Source: Flavihumibacter stibioxidans (GTDB lineage: Bacteria > Bacteroidota > Bacteroidia > Chitinophagales > Chitinophagaceae). Taken from it: 64,000 bases of DNA. Positions within the stretch are counted from its first letter, which is position 1. Each line of letters opens with the position of its first letter. The translations under genes and the position numbers were made by a program. The notes under the pieces are model-generated. The model was not told the DNA's origin and made no database searches. It saw only the letters and a program-made list of their open reading frames with translations. The stretch lies in the NCBI RefSeq assembly GCF_014332695.1, contig NZ_MBUA01000012.1:57858-121857 (forward strand), read 5' to 3'. Below, piece after piece: positions 44,851 to 53,587 of this stretch.

Positions 44851-45672
44851 ATGGAACACTTATTTACAAGTGAAAGTATCATCAGTTTCGTCATCCTTGT
44901 GATTCTGGAAGTGGTGCTCGGAATCGATAATGTGATTTTCGTAAGCATCATCATGAACCGCCTGACGGATATCAAAGACCAGAAAAAAGCCCGGCGCTTC
45001 TGGATGATATCAGGAATTATCGTCAGAAGCCTGCTGCTGATGGCGCTGGGCTGGTTGCTCAGCCAGAAAGGAAAATATCTTTTCAGTATCGGCGACAAGG
45101 GTTTTGATCTTGCCAGCATTGTGATGTTGGCCGGGGGATTGTTCCTGATTTACAAATCAGTGAAGGAAATCCACCACAAACTGGAAGGCGATGACCCCAA
45201 TGCAGACCCCAAAAATGCAGCAGGCATCAGTTTTGGCCAGGCTTTGGCGCAGATCATGCTGCTGGATGCCGTGTTTTCATTTGACAGCATCATCACGGCG
45301 GGTGGTACTGCCAAGCACGTGGAAATTATGATCGCTGCCGTGGTCATCGCCATGATCGTGATGTTCCTCTTCAGTCCCAATATTTCCGGATTTATCCATA
45401 AACACCCGACTCTTAAAATGCTGGCGCTATCCTTCCTGGTCATGATCGGACTCAGCCTGGTTATTGAAGGATGGGACAGTGAGGCGGCCCATGCGTTACA
45501 TCTCAAGAACTACATCTATTTCGGCATGGCCTTCTCCGTTGGCGTTGAAATGCTGAACATGGCCATGCGCAAAAAAGTGGTACCAAAGCCTGTTGAACTC
45601 CGTGAACCGCAGATAGAAAAAGCAACTGTTGCTCAATCGCATCCCGATCATTATGATGATATGGCGCGTTAG
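44851..45672 (+). CDS. TerC-family membrane protein
   Basis: Integral membrane protein of the TerC family (tellurium resistance relatives, probably metal-ion transport, several members linked to manganese). Visible are the paired acidic membrane motifs VLEVVLGIDNVIFVS and LLDAVFSFDSIITAGG, which occupy matching positions in the two halves. About eight helices and a hydrophilic C-terminal tail (from about residue 240). Length 273. It follows pyrD by 33 bp. Function here is only family-level. Confidence 0.87.
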   Translation: MEHLFTSESIISFVILVILEVVLGIDNVIFVSIIMNRLTDIKDQKKARRFWMISGIIVRSLLLMALGWLLSQKGKYLFSIGDKGFDLASIVMLAGGLFLIYKSVKEIHHKLEGDDPNADPKNAAGISFGQALAQIMLLDAVFSFDSIITAGGTAKHVEIMIAAVVIAMIVMFLFSPNISGFIHKHPTLKMLALSFLVMIGLSLVIEGWDSEAAHALHLKNYIYFGMAFSVGVEMLNMAMRKKVVPKPVELREPQIEKATVAQSHPDHYDDMAR

Positions 45673-45686
45673 GAAGAAGGCAGGAT

Positions 45687-45729
45687 GGGATGACGGCACG
45701 ACGGGATGATGGCGCGATGGGATAAAGCC
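45687..45729. repeat. 16-bp imperfect tandem repeat
   Basis: GGGATGACGGCACGAC, then GGGATGATGGCGCGAT, then a partial third copy starting GGGATAAAGCC. Lies between the convergent terC and rsmE genes. Confidence 0.7.
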
Positions 45730-45748
45730 AGTGCTTAGCGCGGTAAAC

Positions 45749-46450
45749 TCAGGAAATACAGAGCAGGGTGGCGCCCACAAGTCCGGCAGTTTCAGTTCGC
45801 AGGCGGGCATTTCCCAGTGTCACCGGCACATAACCATTTGAAATGGCCAGCTCAATTTCTTCCGGGGTAAAATCTCCTTCAGGCCCGATCAGCAATACCT
45901 GTTTACCGGTAGCAGGTCCTTGCAGCCGCAATGACCTGCGATCGGTTTCAAGGCAGTGTGCGATCCATTTCTGATCAAAACCGGATTGCTGCACCAGGCT
46001 GGAAAAAACATTGGGCTCCTGCAATACCGGCAACCACACCTGCTGGCTTTGCAACATGGCGCTCACCAGTATCTGCTGCATGCGGTCATAACGAAAATGT
46101 TGTTTTTCGGTCCGGTGGCAAAGCAGTGGAATGATTTCCGCAACACCCACCTCGGTCGCTTTTTCAAGGAACCATTCCAGTCGCGATACATTCTTTATAA
46201 GTGAAATGGCAATGGTAACGGCAGCCGTTTTAGGCGGCTCAAATCGTTTTTCAACAACCCTGACGGCAGCCCTTTTCTTGTGTGCATCAGTAATGGTACA
46301 GCGCAGCAAATGACCTTTCCCGTCGGTCAGGTGCAACTGCTCCCCTTCCTCCATCCGCAGGACAGAAATCATATGCCGCGAAGCAGGCTCGTCCAGCAGG
46401 ATGGCCTCGCTGCCATCATAATGAGGTAAATAAAAGTAGGGAAGCGACAT
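45749..46450 (-). CDS. rsmE: 16S rRNA (uracil-1498-N3)-methyltransferase
   Basis: Methylates U1498 of 16S rRNA. SPOUT-family signs at the C-terminus: LIGPEGDFTPEE and LGNARLRTETAGL, forming the knot that binds SAM. The N-terminal part (SRHMISVLRMEEGEQLHL) is the PUA-like RNA-binding domain. Length 233 matches. Start and dnaB stop share one base (TGATG), so the gene is coupled to dnaB. Confidence 0.93.
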   Translation of the reverse strand: MSLPYFYLPHYDGSEAILLDEPASRHMISVLRMEEGEQLHLTDGKGHLLRCTITDAHKKRAAVRVVEKRFEPPKTAAVTIAISLIKNVSRLEWFLEKATEVGVAEIIPLLCHRTEKQHFRYDRMQQILVSAMLQSQQVWLPVLQEPNVFSSLVQQSGFDQKWIAHCLETDRRSLRLQGPATGKQVLLIGPEGDFTPEEIELAISNGYVPVTLGNARLRTETAGLVGATLLCIS

Positions 46451-48012
46451 CAGAACGGAGTTTCGTCATCGTCGAAAGGCACATCGTTCATCCGGCTGCC
46501 GATCTGGCGATAACCGCCACCGTCCGAAGGTCCGCCACCACCGGGGGCGATAGGCTTCCAGGCTCCCGGCAATCCGCCGGCAGCAGGTATTTCCCCTTCC
46601 ACGCCTTCGTCTACAAATTTCTGGATATGCAACTGGGCCCTGAGTTTGATGGTCTCCAGTGAACCGTTACGGTGCTTGGCTATTCGCACATGGGTTTCCC
46701 CTTTTACGCTTTCGCCATGTTCGTTGGAGTTCACGTCATAGTATTCAGGACGATAGATAAACATTACCATATCAGCATCCTGTTCGATGGCACCCGATTC
46801 ACGAAGGTCACTCAGCTGCGGCATTTTATTGCCCTCTTTACGGGTTTCTACGGCCCGGCTTAACTGCGAAAGTGCAATGATGGGCACTTCAAGTTCTTTT
46901 GCCAACTGTTTCAGTGATCGGGATATCTGGCTGATTTCCTGTTCACGGTTGGTATTACCGCCGGCGCCACTCATCAGCTGCAGGTAGTCGATGATGATCA
47001 GGCCGAGGTCATGTTTATTCTTCAGGCGGCGACATTTTGCCCTCAGTTCAAAAATGTTCAGGGCTGCGGTGTCGTCGATGAAAATTTTAGCTTCGGAAAG
47101 CCGATTGATGCCTCTTTTGTACAACTGTTCCATTTCATGCTGCTCCATCTTACCCCGGCTGATCTTTTCGAGCCAGATCTCAGATTCAGCAGACAGGATA
47201 CGCTGAACCAGCTGTCCGGCACTCATTTCAAGGCTGAATACTGCCACCGCTGTAGGTCGGGTAGGACTCAACGCTGCATTACGCGCCAGGTTAAGGGCGA
47301 AAGCTGTTTTACCTACTGCAGGGCGGGCTGCCAGGATGATCAGGTCGGTCTTCTGCCAGCCGTAGGTTACTTTATCAATACTGGGGAAACCGGAAGGCAC
47401 ACCCGAAATATCTTCTGTCTGGTTCCTCAGGTCTTCGATCCTTTGCACAGCCTGCACCAATACGGAATCAATGGAGCTGTAATCTTTGCGGAGGTGATTA
47501 TTGGTGATTTCGAACAATTTGCTTTCGGCCTGGTCGAGCAGGTCAAAAACATCTGTGGAGTCCTCGTAAGCATCACTGATCACTTCGCCACTGATCTTTA
47601 TCAGCTCACGCTGGATAAATTTCTGGAGGATGATGCGGGCATGGGCGTCAATATTGGCGGAAGAAACGACCGTATTGGTCAGTTTCGTAACATAATATGG
47701 TCCACCCACCATTTCGAGTTCCTCCCTTTTGCGCAATTCTTCCACTACGGTGAGGATATCGATAGGCTGGCTTTTCTGTGAAAGCCCCTGCATGGCTTTA
47801 AAAATCCGCTGGTGTGCATCCGTATAAAAGCACTCCGGCTTCAGGATTTCCACCACAGTATCAAAAGCCCCTTTTTCCAGCATGATGGCGCCCAGTACAG
47901 CTTCCTCCAGGTCTTTGGCCTGGGGGGGTACTTTACCATAGACCATGGTGCTCAGATCAAGGGTACCTTTCCGTCTGTTTTTTCGGTCTTTATTGATATT
48001 TGTAAGATCCAT
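46450..48012 (-). CDS. dnaB: replicative DNA helicase DnaB
   Basis: Hexameric helicase that unwinds DNA at the replication fork. The N-terminal helical domain begins with PPQAKDLEEAVLGAIMLE. The RecA-like domain has Walker A ARPAVGKTAFALN, VFSLEMSAGQL, Walker B LIIIDYLQLMSG and the REQEISQISRSLK segment, plus DLRESGAIEQDADMVMF near the C-terminus. The last about 40 residues are Gly/Ser-rich with an acidic end. Length 520. It reads leftward away from the gene-free region at 48,013-48,512. Confidence 0.96.
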   Translation of the reverse strand: MDLTNINKDRKNRRKGTLDLSTMVYGKVPPQAKDLEEAVLGAIMLEKGAFDTVVEILKPECFYTDAHQRIFKAMQGLSQKSQPIDILTVVEELRKREELEMVGGPYYVTKLTNTVVSSANIDAHARIILQKFIQRELIKISGEVISDAYEDSTDVFDLLDQAESKLFEITNNHLRKDYSSIDSVLVQAVQRIEDLRNQTEDISGVPSGFPSIDKVTYGWQKTDLIILAARPAVGKTAFALNLARNAALSPTRPTAVAVFSLEMSAGQLVQRILSAESEIWLEKISRGKMEQHEMEQLYKRGINRLSEAKIFIDDTAALNIFELRAKCRRLKNKHDLGLIIIDYLQLMSGAGGNTNREQEISQISRSLKQLAKELEVPIIALSQLSRAVETRKEGNKMPQLSDLRESGAIEQDADMVMFIYRPEYYDVNSNEHGESVKGETHVRIAKHRNGSLETIKLRAQLHIQKFVDEGVEGEIPAAGGLPGAWKPIAPGGGGPSDGGGYRQIGSRMNDVPFDDDETPF

Positions 48013-48512
48013 CTGAACTATTCTGCGTTACCGGAACATTAAGAAATTATTAACCGGGTGTTATCACCCTGAGTCGGGACGGCGAATATATACCCCCCTC
48101 CAACTTCTAAAAAAATTTTTTAAACCGTTTAGTTATGCTTAAGTAATACAGATGGTTTTCCACAGCGATTGGTGGCTTATCCCCAAAATAAATCTGGGAT
48201 ATCCACAATTTAAAAAAGTTTTCCTTGTTTTTGCCAAAGAAATACACACCGGCTGTGAACAAAGATTTAGTGCCTGTTTGTTGGTTGTTAATAACTACCA
48301 CCATTATGGCATTGACAGCGATAATGCTGTGTAAGGAACAGGAAATAACCTGATCAAATCCGCCCTGAACAGGGGTTTCCGTTGAAGTCTGTTTTTTCTG
48401 CGGGCCCGCAAACGCAGCACTGCAGCGACTTATATCCCTGCAGGAAAACACCGTTAAAACACCTTTTTTTGGGAAGTCCCTGTTTCACTGCCGTTTCACG
48501 GGCCGGGCAATA
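48013..48512. other. gene-free region with DnaA-box-like nonamers (candidate replication origin)
   Basis: No coding sequence could be supported in these 500 bases. An AT-rich stretch at 48,108-48,150 is followed by TTTTCCACA (48,156-48,164), TTATCCCCA (48,177-48,185) and ATATCCACA (48,199-48,207), all in the same direction and spaced 21 and 22 bp, each one or two changes from TTATCCACA. An inverted copy TTGTTCACA lies at 48,254-48,262. dnaB reads left, while pheT, zapA, rny and rplS read right, as expected around an origin. dnaA is not in the window. The call is inference. Confidence 0.45.
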
Positions 48513-48932
48513 TTATAAATGGGCCCTTTCTGCCACTTCATTTTCATTGTGACAGCTGTTACACCTTTTCACCAGGTACTCATACCGGTTGACCGACCCG
48601 AGGCTGTCGCGTCGTTTAAGGCTTCTGATCAGTTGTCCCATGGCTTTTTCCATCTTTTTTTCATAGAAATCACGGAAAGGTTCCTTCAGCCGCTGGTGCC
48701 GGTCAAAACTTGCATTGCAAATACCAAAAACAGAATCCATGCCCCTGGCCATTTGCAAAGCGCCATCCCAATCGCCTTTCAGAATATCCTGCCCCACGGT
48801 TTCCTGCAGGATGGCCAGTACATCCATCTGTTCACTGAGGTCTTTCAGCGGTTCCCTGCCCGGTTCTTCCACCATGCAGCTACCGATGCCTGCCATCATG
48901 GCCAGCATGCTAATCCAGCAAAGAATTTTCAT
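48513..48932 (-). CDS. cytochrome c'-like monoheme lipoprotein
   Basis: A lipoprotein signal (MLAMMAGIGSC, Cys19) is followed by a mainly helical domain, and one heme-binding motif CNSCH lies near the C-terminus (about residues 128-132). A helical bundle of about 120 residues with CxxCH close to the C-terminal end is the arrangement of cytochrome c'. It would be periplasmic, membrane-tethered and involved in electron transfer or small-gas binding. Family placement is by layout; general class I cytochrome c is less likely because there the motif is near the N-terminus. The gene stands alone. Confidence 0.75.
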   Translation of the reverse strand: MKILCWISMLAMMAGIGSCMVEEPGREPLKDLSEQMDVLAILQETVGQDILKGDWDGALQMARGMDSVFGICNASFDRHQRLKEPFRDFYEKKMEKAMGQLIRSLKRRDSLGSVNRYEYLVKRCNSCHNENEVAERAHL

Positions 48933-48995
48933 GTACTGATCTTTAAACCGAAACTACATTATCGGGGCTTTTTTAAAACTGCGCAGGCGCATAAA

Positions 48996-49026
48996 CTGTA
49001 CATGCCTGCACAAACTGTTATATTTG
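48996..49026 (+). promoter_or_regulatory. promoter of pheT
   Basis: CTG (48,996-48,998), 20 bases, then TATATTTG (49,019-49,026), close to the Bacteroidota TTG-N19/20-TAnnTTTG promoter. Predicted leader of about 50 bases to the ATG at 49,084. Confidence 0.55.
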
Positions 49027-49083
49027 CGTTCACCGGAGGCCGGAACATGGCCCCGTTCTACATATATAAATATAATAGGATAC

Positions 49084-51507
49084 ATGACGATTTCGTACAA
49101 TTGGCTGAGCGAATATTTACCCGTTACCGTTGAACCGGAAAGATTATCCAGAATTCTCACTGCCATCGGTCTGGAAGTGGAAAGCATGGAAACTTATGAA
49201 TCTGTGAAAGGAAGTCTCAAAGGATTGGTGATCGGCGAAGTTCTGACCTGCGGGCAACACCCCAATGCAGATAAATTAAAATTGACCACGGTTGACACAG
49301 GAAGTGGTTCCCCCCTGCAGATTGTATGCGGTGCAGCCAATGTGGCTGCCGGACAAAAAGTGGTGGTAGCACCGGCAGGAACCACCATCTACCCGAAATC
49401 AGGCGATCCGCTTACCATGAAGGTTGCCAAAATTCGTGGCGTGGAGAGCCATGGCATGATCTGCGCGGAAGATGAAATTGGCCTGAGCGACGACCACAGC
49501 GGCATTATGGTTTTATCCCCCGACCTTAAAACCGGAACTTCGGCCGCCAGCCTTTTCCCGCTATATAATGATATCATATTTGAAATAGGCCTTACGCCCA
49601 ACCGTATGGACGCTATGAGCCATTTGGGTGTAGCCCGCGACGTATGCGCCTATCTCACCCACCACGATAAAAAAGAATTGCGGGTCAAATCGCCATCTGT
49701 CAATGCTTTCAAGGTACAGGAACAGTCGCTCCCCATTTCAGTGACCATCAAAAACACCGAAGCCTGCCAGCGCTATTCCGGGGTAAGCATGACCGGTATA
49801 ACTATAGCAGAATCACCGCAGTGGCTTAAGGATAAATTACTGGCAATCGGGGTGAGACCCATCAACAATATTGTGGACATCACCAATTTTGTATTGCACG
49901 AGACCGGCCAGCCCCTGCATGCTTTTGATGCCGATGCCATCACCGGCAATAAAGTGATTGTACAGACACTTGCAGACCAGACTGCCTTCATCACACTTGA
50001 TGAGAAAGAAAGGAAACTTGCCGCGGAAGACCTGATGATCTGTAATGAGCAGGAAGGCATGTGCATTGCCGGTGTTTTTGGCGGGGCAAAAAGCGGTGTA
50101 ACGGAAAAGACTACCCGCATTCTCCTGGAAAGCGCCTGGTTCCAGCCGGCTTCCATCCGTAAAACATCTTTCCGTCACGGCCTGCGTACCGATGCCGCGG
50201 CCCGCTTTGAAAAGGGGGTAGACATTTCCCAGACTGTCAACGTTCTGAAAAGGGCCGCACTGCTCATAAAAGAGCTTGCCGGTGGCACCATTGCCTCAGA
50301 AATCATTGATGTATATCCCCAGCCTGCTGATAAAAAACAGGTGGCGATCAAGTATCACTACCTTAAAAAACTGAGTGGCAAAAATTACCATCCCGATACC
50401 GTGAAAAAGATCCTTGAAGCCCTTGGCTTTGAGGTGATGAAAGACGGAATCGACGAGCTTTGGGTATCGGTTCCTTTCAGCAAGCCGGACATTTCCATAC
50501 CTGCTGATATCGTGGAAGAAGTGTTGCGGATAGATGGCCTCGACAATGTGGATATCCCCTCTGCCATTACCATCACGCCATCAGTGGAGGATGACAGGGA
50601 AGGCAGGCTTCGCGAAAAGATTGCCCAATACCTGGCCGGTTCAGGATTCCGTGAGATACTGACCAATTCGATCACCAACAGTGCATTTTTCAAGGAGGAT
50701 CAATTGCAGGGCGCCGTCAAAATGCTCAACAACCTGAGCGTTGAACTGGACGTGCTTCGTCCGACCATGCTGGAAACGGGCCTCCAGGTAATTGCGTATA
50801 ATCTTAACCGTAAGAATACGGACCTCAGGCTTTTTGAATGGGGGAAAACCTATCACAGCAAGGCTGTAGGTAACTACGAAGAGCAACCGCATTGCTGCAT
50901 TTACCTGAGCGGGCAGTTCAGTCCTGCCTCCTGGCGGTCCAGGGGAAGCGATGGCGACTTCTTCGTGCTGAAAGGTGTGGTTGAAAAAATCGGCCAGGCA
51001 GCCGGTCTGCCTGCACTCCGCTGGGAAGCGGCGGCAGGTGAAGGGCTCACCCAGTCGCTCGCCATCTTCGCAGGCCGCGACCAGATAGGCATTGCAGGCC
51101 GGGTTTCGAAATCCAAGGCCGGGCAGTTTGATATCAGGCAGGATGTATTTTTTGCCGACCTGGACTGGTCAATGATTGTTGCATTGGCCACCAAGAATAA
51201 AATTCGTTTCAGGGAACTTCCCAGACAGATACCGGTACAGCGCGACCTGGCAATGGTTGTCGCCAAAAACCTGCCCTATGCTGCCATTGAATCTGCTGTC
51301 GGCAAGGCTGCGGTCAGCAAACTCTCGGGCATGTCACTTTTTGATCTCTTTGAAAGTGACAAACTGGGGGCTGATAAAAAATCTGTGGCGGTAAGTTTCA
51401 CCTTCCTTGATGAAGAAAAAACCATGACCGACAAAGAGATTGAGGCCATGATGCAGAAGCTAATCGGTGCGCTGGAAAAAGAGGCAGGTGCGGAAATCAG
51501 GAAATGA
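49084..51507 (+). CDS. pheT: phenylalanyl-tRNA synthetase beta subunit
   Basis: Charges tRNA-Phe together with PheS. Domains in order: N-terminal fold (TISYNWLSEYLPV), OB-type tRNA-binding domain (about residues 42-150; VIGEVLTCGQHPNADKL and CGAANVAAGQKVVVA), B3/B4 editing region (NNIVDITNFVLHETGQPLHAFD), B5 (about 400-480) and the C-terminal anticodon-binding domain (PVQRDLAMVVAKN, SVAVSFTFLDEEKTMTD). Start set at 49,084 (MTISYN), matching the family N-terminus. Length 807. pheS is not adjacent. Confidence 0.96.
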   Translation: MTISYNWLSEYLPVTVEPERLSRILTAIGLEVESMETYESVKGSLKGLVIGEVLTCGQHPNADKLKLTTVDTGSGSPLQIVCGAANVAAGQKVVVAPAGTTIYPKSGDPLTMKVAKIRGVESHGMICAEDEIGLSDDHSGIMVLSPDLKTGTSAASLFPLYNDIIFEIGLTPNRMDAMSHLGVARDVCAYLTHHDKKELRVKSPSVNAFKVQEQSLPISVTIKNTEACQRYSGVSMTGITIAESPQWLKDKLLAIGVRPINNIVDITNFVLHETGQPLHAFDADAITGNKVIVQTLADQTAFITLDEKERKLAAEDLMICNEQEGMCIAGVFGGAKSGVTEKTTRILLESAWFQPASIRKTSFRHGLRTDAAARFEKGVDISQTVNVLKRAALLIKELAGGTIASEIIDVYPQPADKKQVAIKYHYLKKLSGKNYHPDTVKKILEALGFEVMKDGIDELWVSVPFSKPDISIPADIVEEVLRIDGLDNVDIPSAITITPSVEDDREGRLREKIAQYLAGSGFREILTNSITNSAFFKEDQLQGAVKMLNNLSVELDVLRPTMLETGLQVIAYNLNRKNTDLRLFEWGKTYHSKAVGNYEEQPHCCIYLSGQFSPASWRSRGSDGDFFVLKGVVEKIGQAAGLPALRWEAAAGEGLTQSLAIFAGRDQIGIAGRVSKSKAGQFDIRQDVFFADLDWSMIVALATKNKIRFRELPRQIPVQRDLAMVVAKNLPYAAIESAVGKAAVSKLSGMSLFDLFESDKLGADKKSVAVSFTFLDEEKTMTDKEIEAMMQKLIGALEKEAGAEIRK

Positions 51508-51534
51508 AGAACAAAGCCTTAGTGTTATAATGAT

Positions 51535-51825
51535 ATGCAGGAATTGCTGAACCATATTAGCCGGATACAGGAAAAGTTGCAGGGTTTGCAAAGACAATAC
51601 CTGCAGCTTCAGCGTGACAATGAAAGGCTGGTGCAGCAACAACAGCAATTCGAGGAGAAGGACCGGCTGCAGCAATTCAGGCTGGAAGAACTGGAACGGC
51701 AACTGGAACTGGTGAAAGCCACCCGGCCGGCACAGATGAACGAAGCGGATCGCCAGGCACTTGAGAAAAGGATCAATCAATACCTGCGGGAAATCGACAA
51801 ATGCATCGCCTTACTGAACGAATAA
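51535..51825 (+). CDS. small coiled-coil protein between pheT and zapA
   Basis: A 96-residue Gln/Glu/Leu-rich protein predicted to be one long coiled coil (residues 1-60) and a short second helix (DRQALEKRINQYLREIDKCIALL). No signal or domain. It lies 27 bases after pheT and 40 bases before zapA on the same strand, so it is probably in one transcript with the cell-division gene. A ZapB-like partner of ZapA is an attractive idea based on size, shape and position, not on sequence similarity. Confidence 0.75.
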   Translation: MQELLNHISRIQEKLQGLQRQYLQLQRDNERLVQQQQQFEEKDRLQQFRLEELERQLELVKATRPAQMNEADRQALEKRINQYLREIDKCIALLNE

Positions 51826-51865
51826 TATAGTCGGAACACCATCAACACAGCTGAACCCAATCATA

Positions 51866-52171
51866 ATGGCTGAACAACTTATACCGGTTAATATTGTGAT
51901 CGGCGACCGCAGTTACCGCATCAGGATCCGTCCCCAGGATGAAGAAGCGGTGCGTAATACCATTAAAGTGATCAATGACAAAGTGATCGAATTCAAGACA
52001 CAGTTCTCGGCAAAGGACATGCAGGACTATATCGCGATGGTATTGGTATGGTATGCCACCGAAAAGAGCCAACAGACGCAGGAAGGCCTGGAAACCCGGG
52101 CCGTGGAGGAAAAGCTGTCCCAGTTGGAAACAATGATCGATAAGTTGGGTTCACAGGTGTCTGACGTTTGA
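51866..52171 (+). CDS. zapA: cell division protein ZapA
   Basis: Promotes FtsZ bundling at the division ring. The N-terminal globular domain is seen as IPVNIVIGDRSYRIRIRPQDEEAVRNTIKVIN, followed by the long coiled-coil helix (residues about 60-100). Length 101 is typical. The last codons (QVSDV, stop) coincide with the left arm of a palindrome that continues downstream (52,154-52,297). Confidence 0.88.
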   Translation: MAEQLIPVNIVIGDRSYRIRIRPQDEEAVRNTIKVINDKVIEFKTQFSAKDMQDYIAMVLVWYATEKSQQTQEGLETRAVEEKLSQLETMIDKLGSQVSDV

Positions 52172-52297
52172 GATCGTCGAATTCAGTAATCCTAAACGTC
52201 AGACACCTGATCGGGTCTTGAGGTGTCTGACATTTAGCATGACAGAATACCGCGAATCCAAATGTCAGACACCTTACCCGACCCAAACGTCAGACGG
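52154..52297. repeat. paired hairpin repeats with GTCTGACG core
   Basis: Unit 1: CAGGTGTCTGACGTTT (52,154-52,169) and its perfect reverse complement at 52,194-52,209, with a 24-base loop. Unit 2: AGGTGTCTGACATTT (52,221-52,235) and its perfect complement at 52,260-52,274, also with a 24-base loop. The G-to-A change in the left arm of unit 2 is matched by C-to-T in its right arm. A lone third right arm follows at 52,285-52,297. Between convergent zapA and the TlpA-like gene. Confidence 0.92.
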
Positions 52298-52305
52298 CTT
52301 AAACC

Positions 52306-53427
52306 CTAAAACAATTCCGCTAATTTTTCCTGAAGTTCATTGCCACGCAGGTTGCGGGCAATGATCCTGCCCGTCGGGTCCAGCAGGAGATTCTGCGGGA
52401 TTGCACCAATACCATATTGTTTGGCCACGGCATTATCCCAGAACTGCAGGTCTGACACCTGGGTCCATCCCAGCTTATCGTCCTTGATTGCCTTGATCCA
52501 TTTATCCCTGGCGTTAGGCCGGTCAAGTGAAACCCCCAGGACAGTGAATCCTTTGTCCTTATAAGTGTCATAAGCTTTTACCAGATTCGGGTTTTCCTGG
52601 CGGCAGGGACCGCACCAGCTCGCCCAGAAATCGATGAGCAGGTATTTGCCCCGGAAAGAGGACAGGGCAATTGGATTACCGGAAGTGTCATTTTGTACAA
52701 ATTCCATGGCCATCTGCCCGACCGCCGTTTTTTTGGCAATATTCACTTTGTCTTCCAGTTCAACTGCGGACGGGTAGGATTTCAGCACCGGGTCCAGCAG
52801 CCTGAGAAGCGGCACCACTTCATCGGGGTTGATATCATACCCGGCAAACTGGCGCAGGGCATACACCGCCGCAGGGGAAGCCGGGTTATTTTTAACAAAC
52901 CGGCCAAATACATTTGCCCGGTGCTCGGCAGAAACTTTTTCAATCTGGTTTTCGAGTGTATTCAGGGATGCGGTATCGCCCGCTTTCCTGGCTTTGCTAT
53001 AAGCATCGTACATTTCTTCCAGGCGGGTAATATAGGTTTTCCCCTGTTGCTGGATATCCTGGTAATCGTTATGAGCCAGTGAGCCATACACCGTTATATT
53101 GGTAAATGTATCGCTGTGTAAAACCCTTATATCGGATGGTTCCAGGAAAACCGAAACGTTCAGCGGACGGGTTCCGGGTGCCGCTTTTGGGTTTGCCAGC
53201 ACCAGGCTGGCCAATTCGGGTTCCTTCAGCGTCCCCTCAAAAAAGTAGTTCCCATTGGTGATCATTGTACTGTCGCGCACCCAGGCACCTGAGCTTCGGT
53301 ATTGGAGATAAAGCTTATCACCGGGCAGGCTTATTCTCTGAAAACTCCCCTGGAGGTTAAATTTTTTTTCCTGGGCCAACCCCAATAAAGGGAGGAGGCA
53401 GAATAAGGATCCGGTTATTATTTTCAT
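52306..53427 (-). CDS. TlpA-like thiol-disulfide oxidoreductase with DUF4369-type N-terminal domain
   Basis: Exported thioredoxin-fold protein. Signal peptide (IITGSLFCLLPLLGLAQ), then a beta-rich DUF4369-like domain (about residues 20-115, NLQGSFQRISLPGDKLYLQYR), a helical linker and a thioredoxin domain at about 240-374 with active site WASWCGPCRQEN (CxxC). Probably reduces or isomerises periplasmic disulfides, for example in cytochrome maturation. Start placed at 53,427 (MKIITGSLF); ATG at 53,436 is three codons earlier and possible. Inserted on the opposite strand between zapA and rny. Confidence 0.88.
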   Translation of the reverse strand: MKIITGSLFCLLPLLGLAQEKKFNLQGSFQRISLPGDKLYLQYRSSGAWVRDSTMITNGNYFFEGTLKEPELASLVLANPKAAPGTRPLNVSVFLEPSDIRVLHSDTFTNITVYGSLAHNDYQDIQQQGKTYITRLEEMYDAYSKARKAGDTASLNTLENQIEKVSAEHRANVFGRFVKNNPASPAAVYALRQFAGYDINPDEVVPLLRLLDPVLKSYPSAVELEDKVNIAKKTAVGQMAMEFVQNDTSGNPIALSSFRGKYLLIDFWASWCGPCRQENPNLVKAYDTYKDKGFTVLGVSLDRPNARDKWIKAIKDDKLGWTQVSDLQFWDNAVAKQYGIGAIPQNLLLDPTGRIIARNLRGNELQEKLAELF

Positions 53428-53587
53428 ATCACACATTCTTTAGGGCAAATTACAGTTCATGGCGGAAATGACCCATACCATTTATCCAATGAATTCGTAT
53501 TTTCGCAAATTAGCATCTTACTCAACCAGTTATGAAGTATGTGCAGAATAAAAGTACGATTGTAAACAGCTTAAAAACAAACACTAA

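Noticed and set aside
48156-48164. TTTTCCACA as proof of an origin
   Set aside because: Single nonamers of this kind occur by chance; only the spaced cluster and gene directions were kept, and at moderate confidence.
52448-52463. Another copy of the GTCTGACG repeat inside the TlpA-like gene (GGTCTGACACCTG)
   Set aside because: Only partly matches and is explained by the codons for QVSDLQ; no partner arm with the 24-base spacing.
53428-53587. A 6S-type or other small RNA before rny
   Set aside because: The zapA-rny neighbourhood made me look, but no long stem or terminator is visible in these 160 bases.
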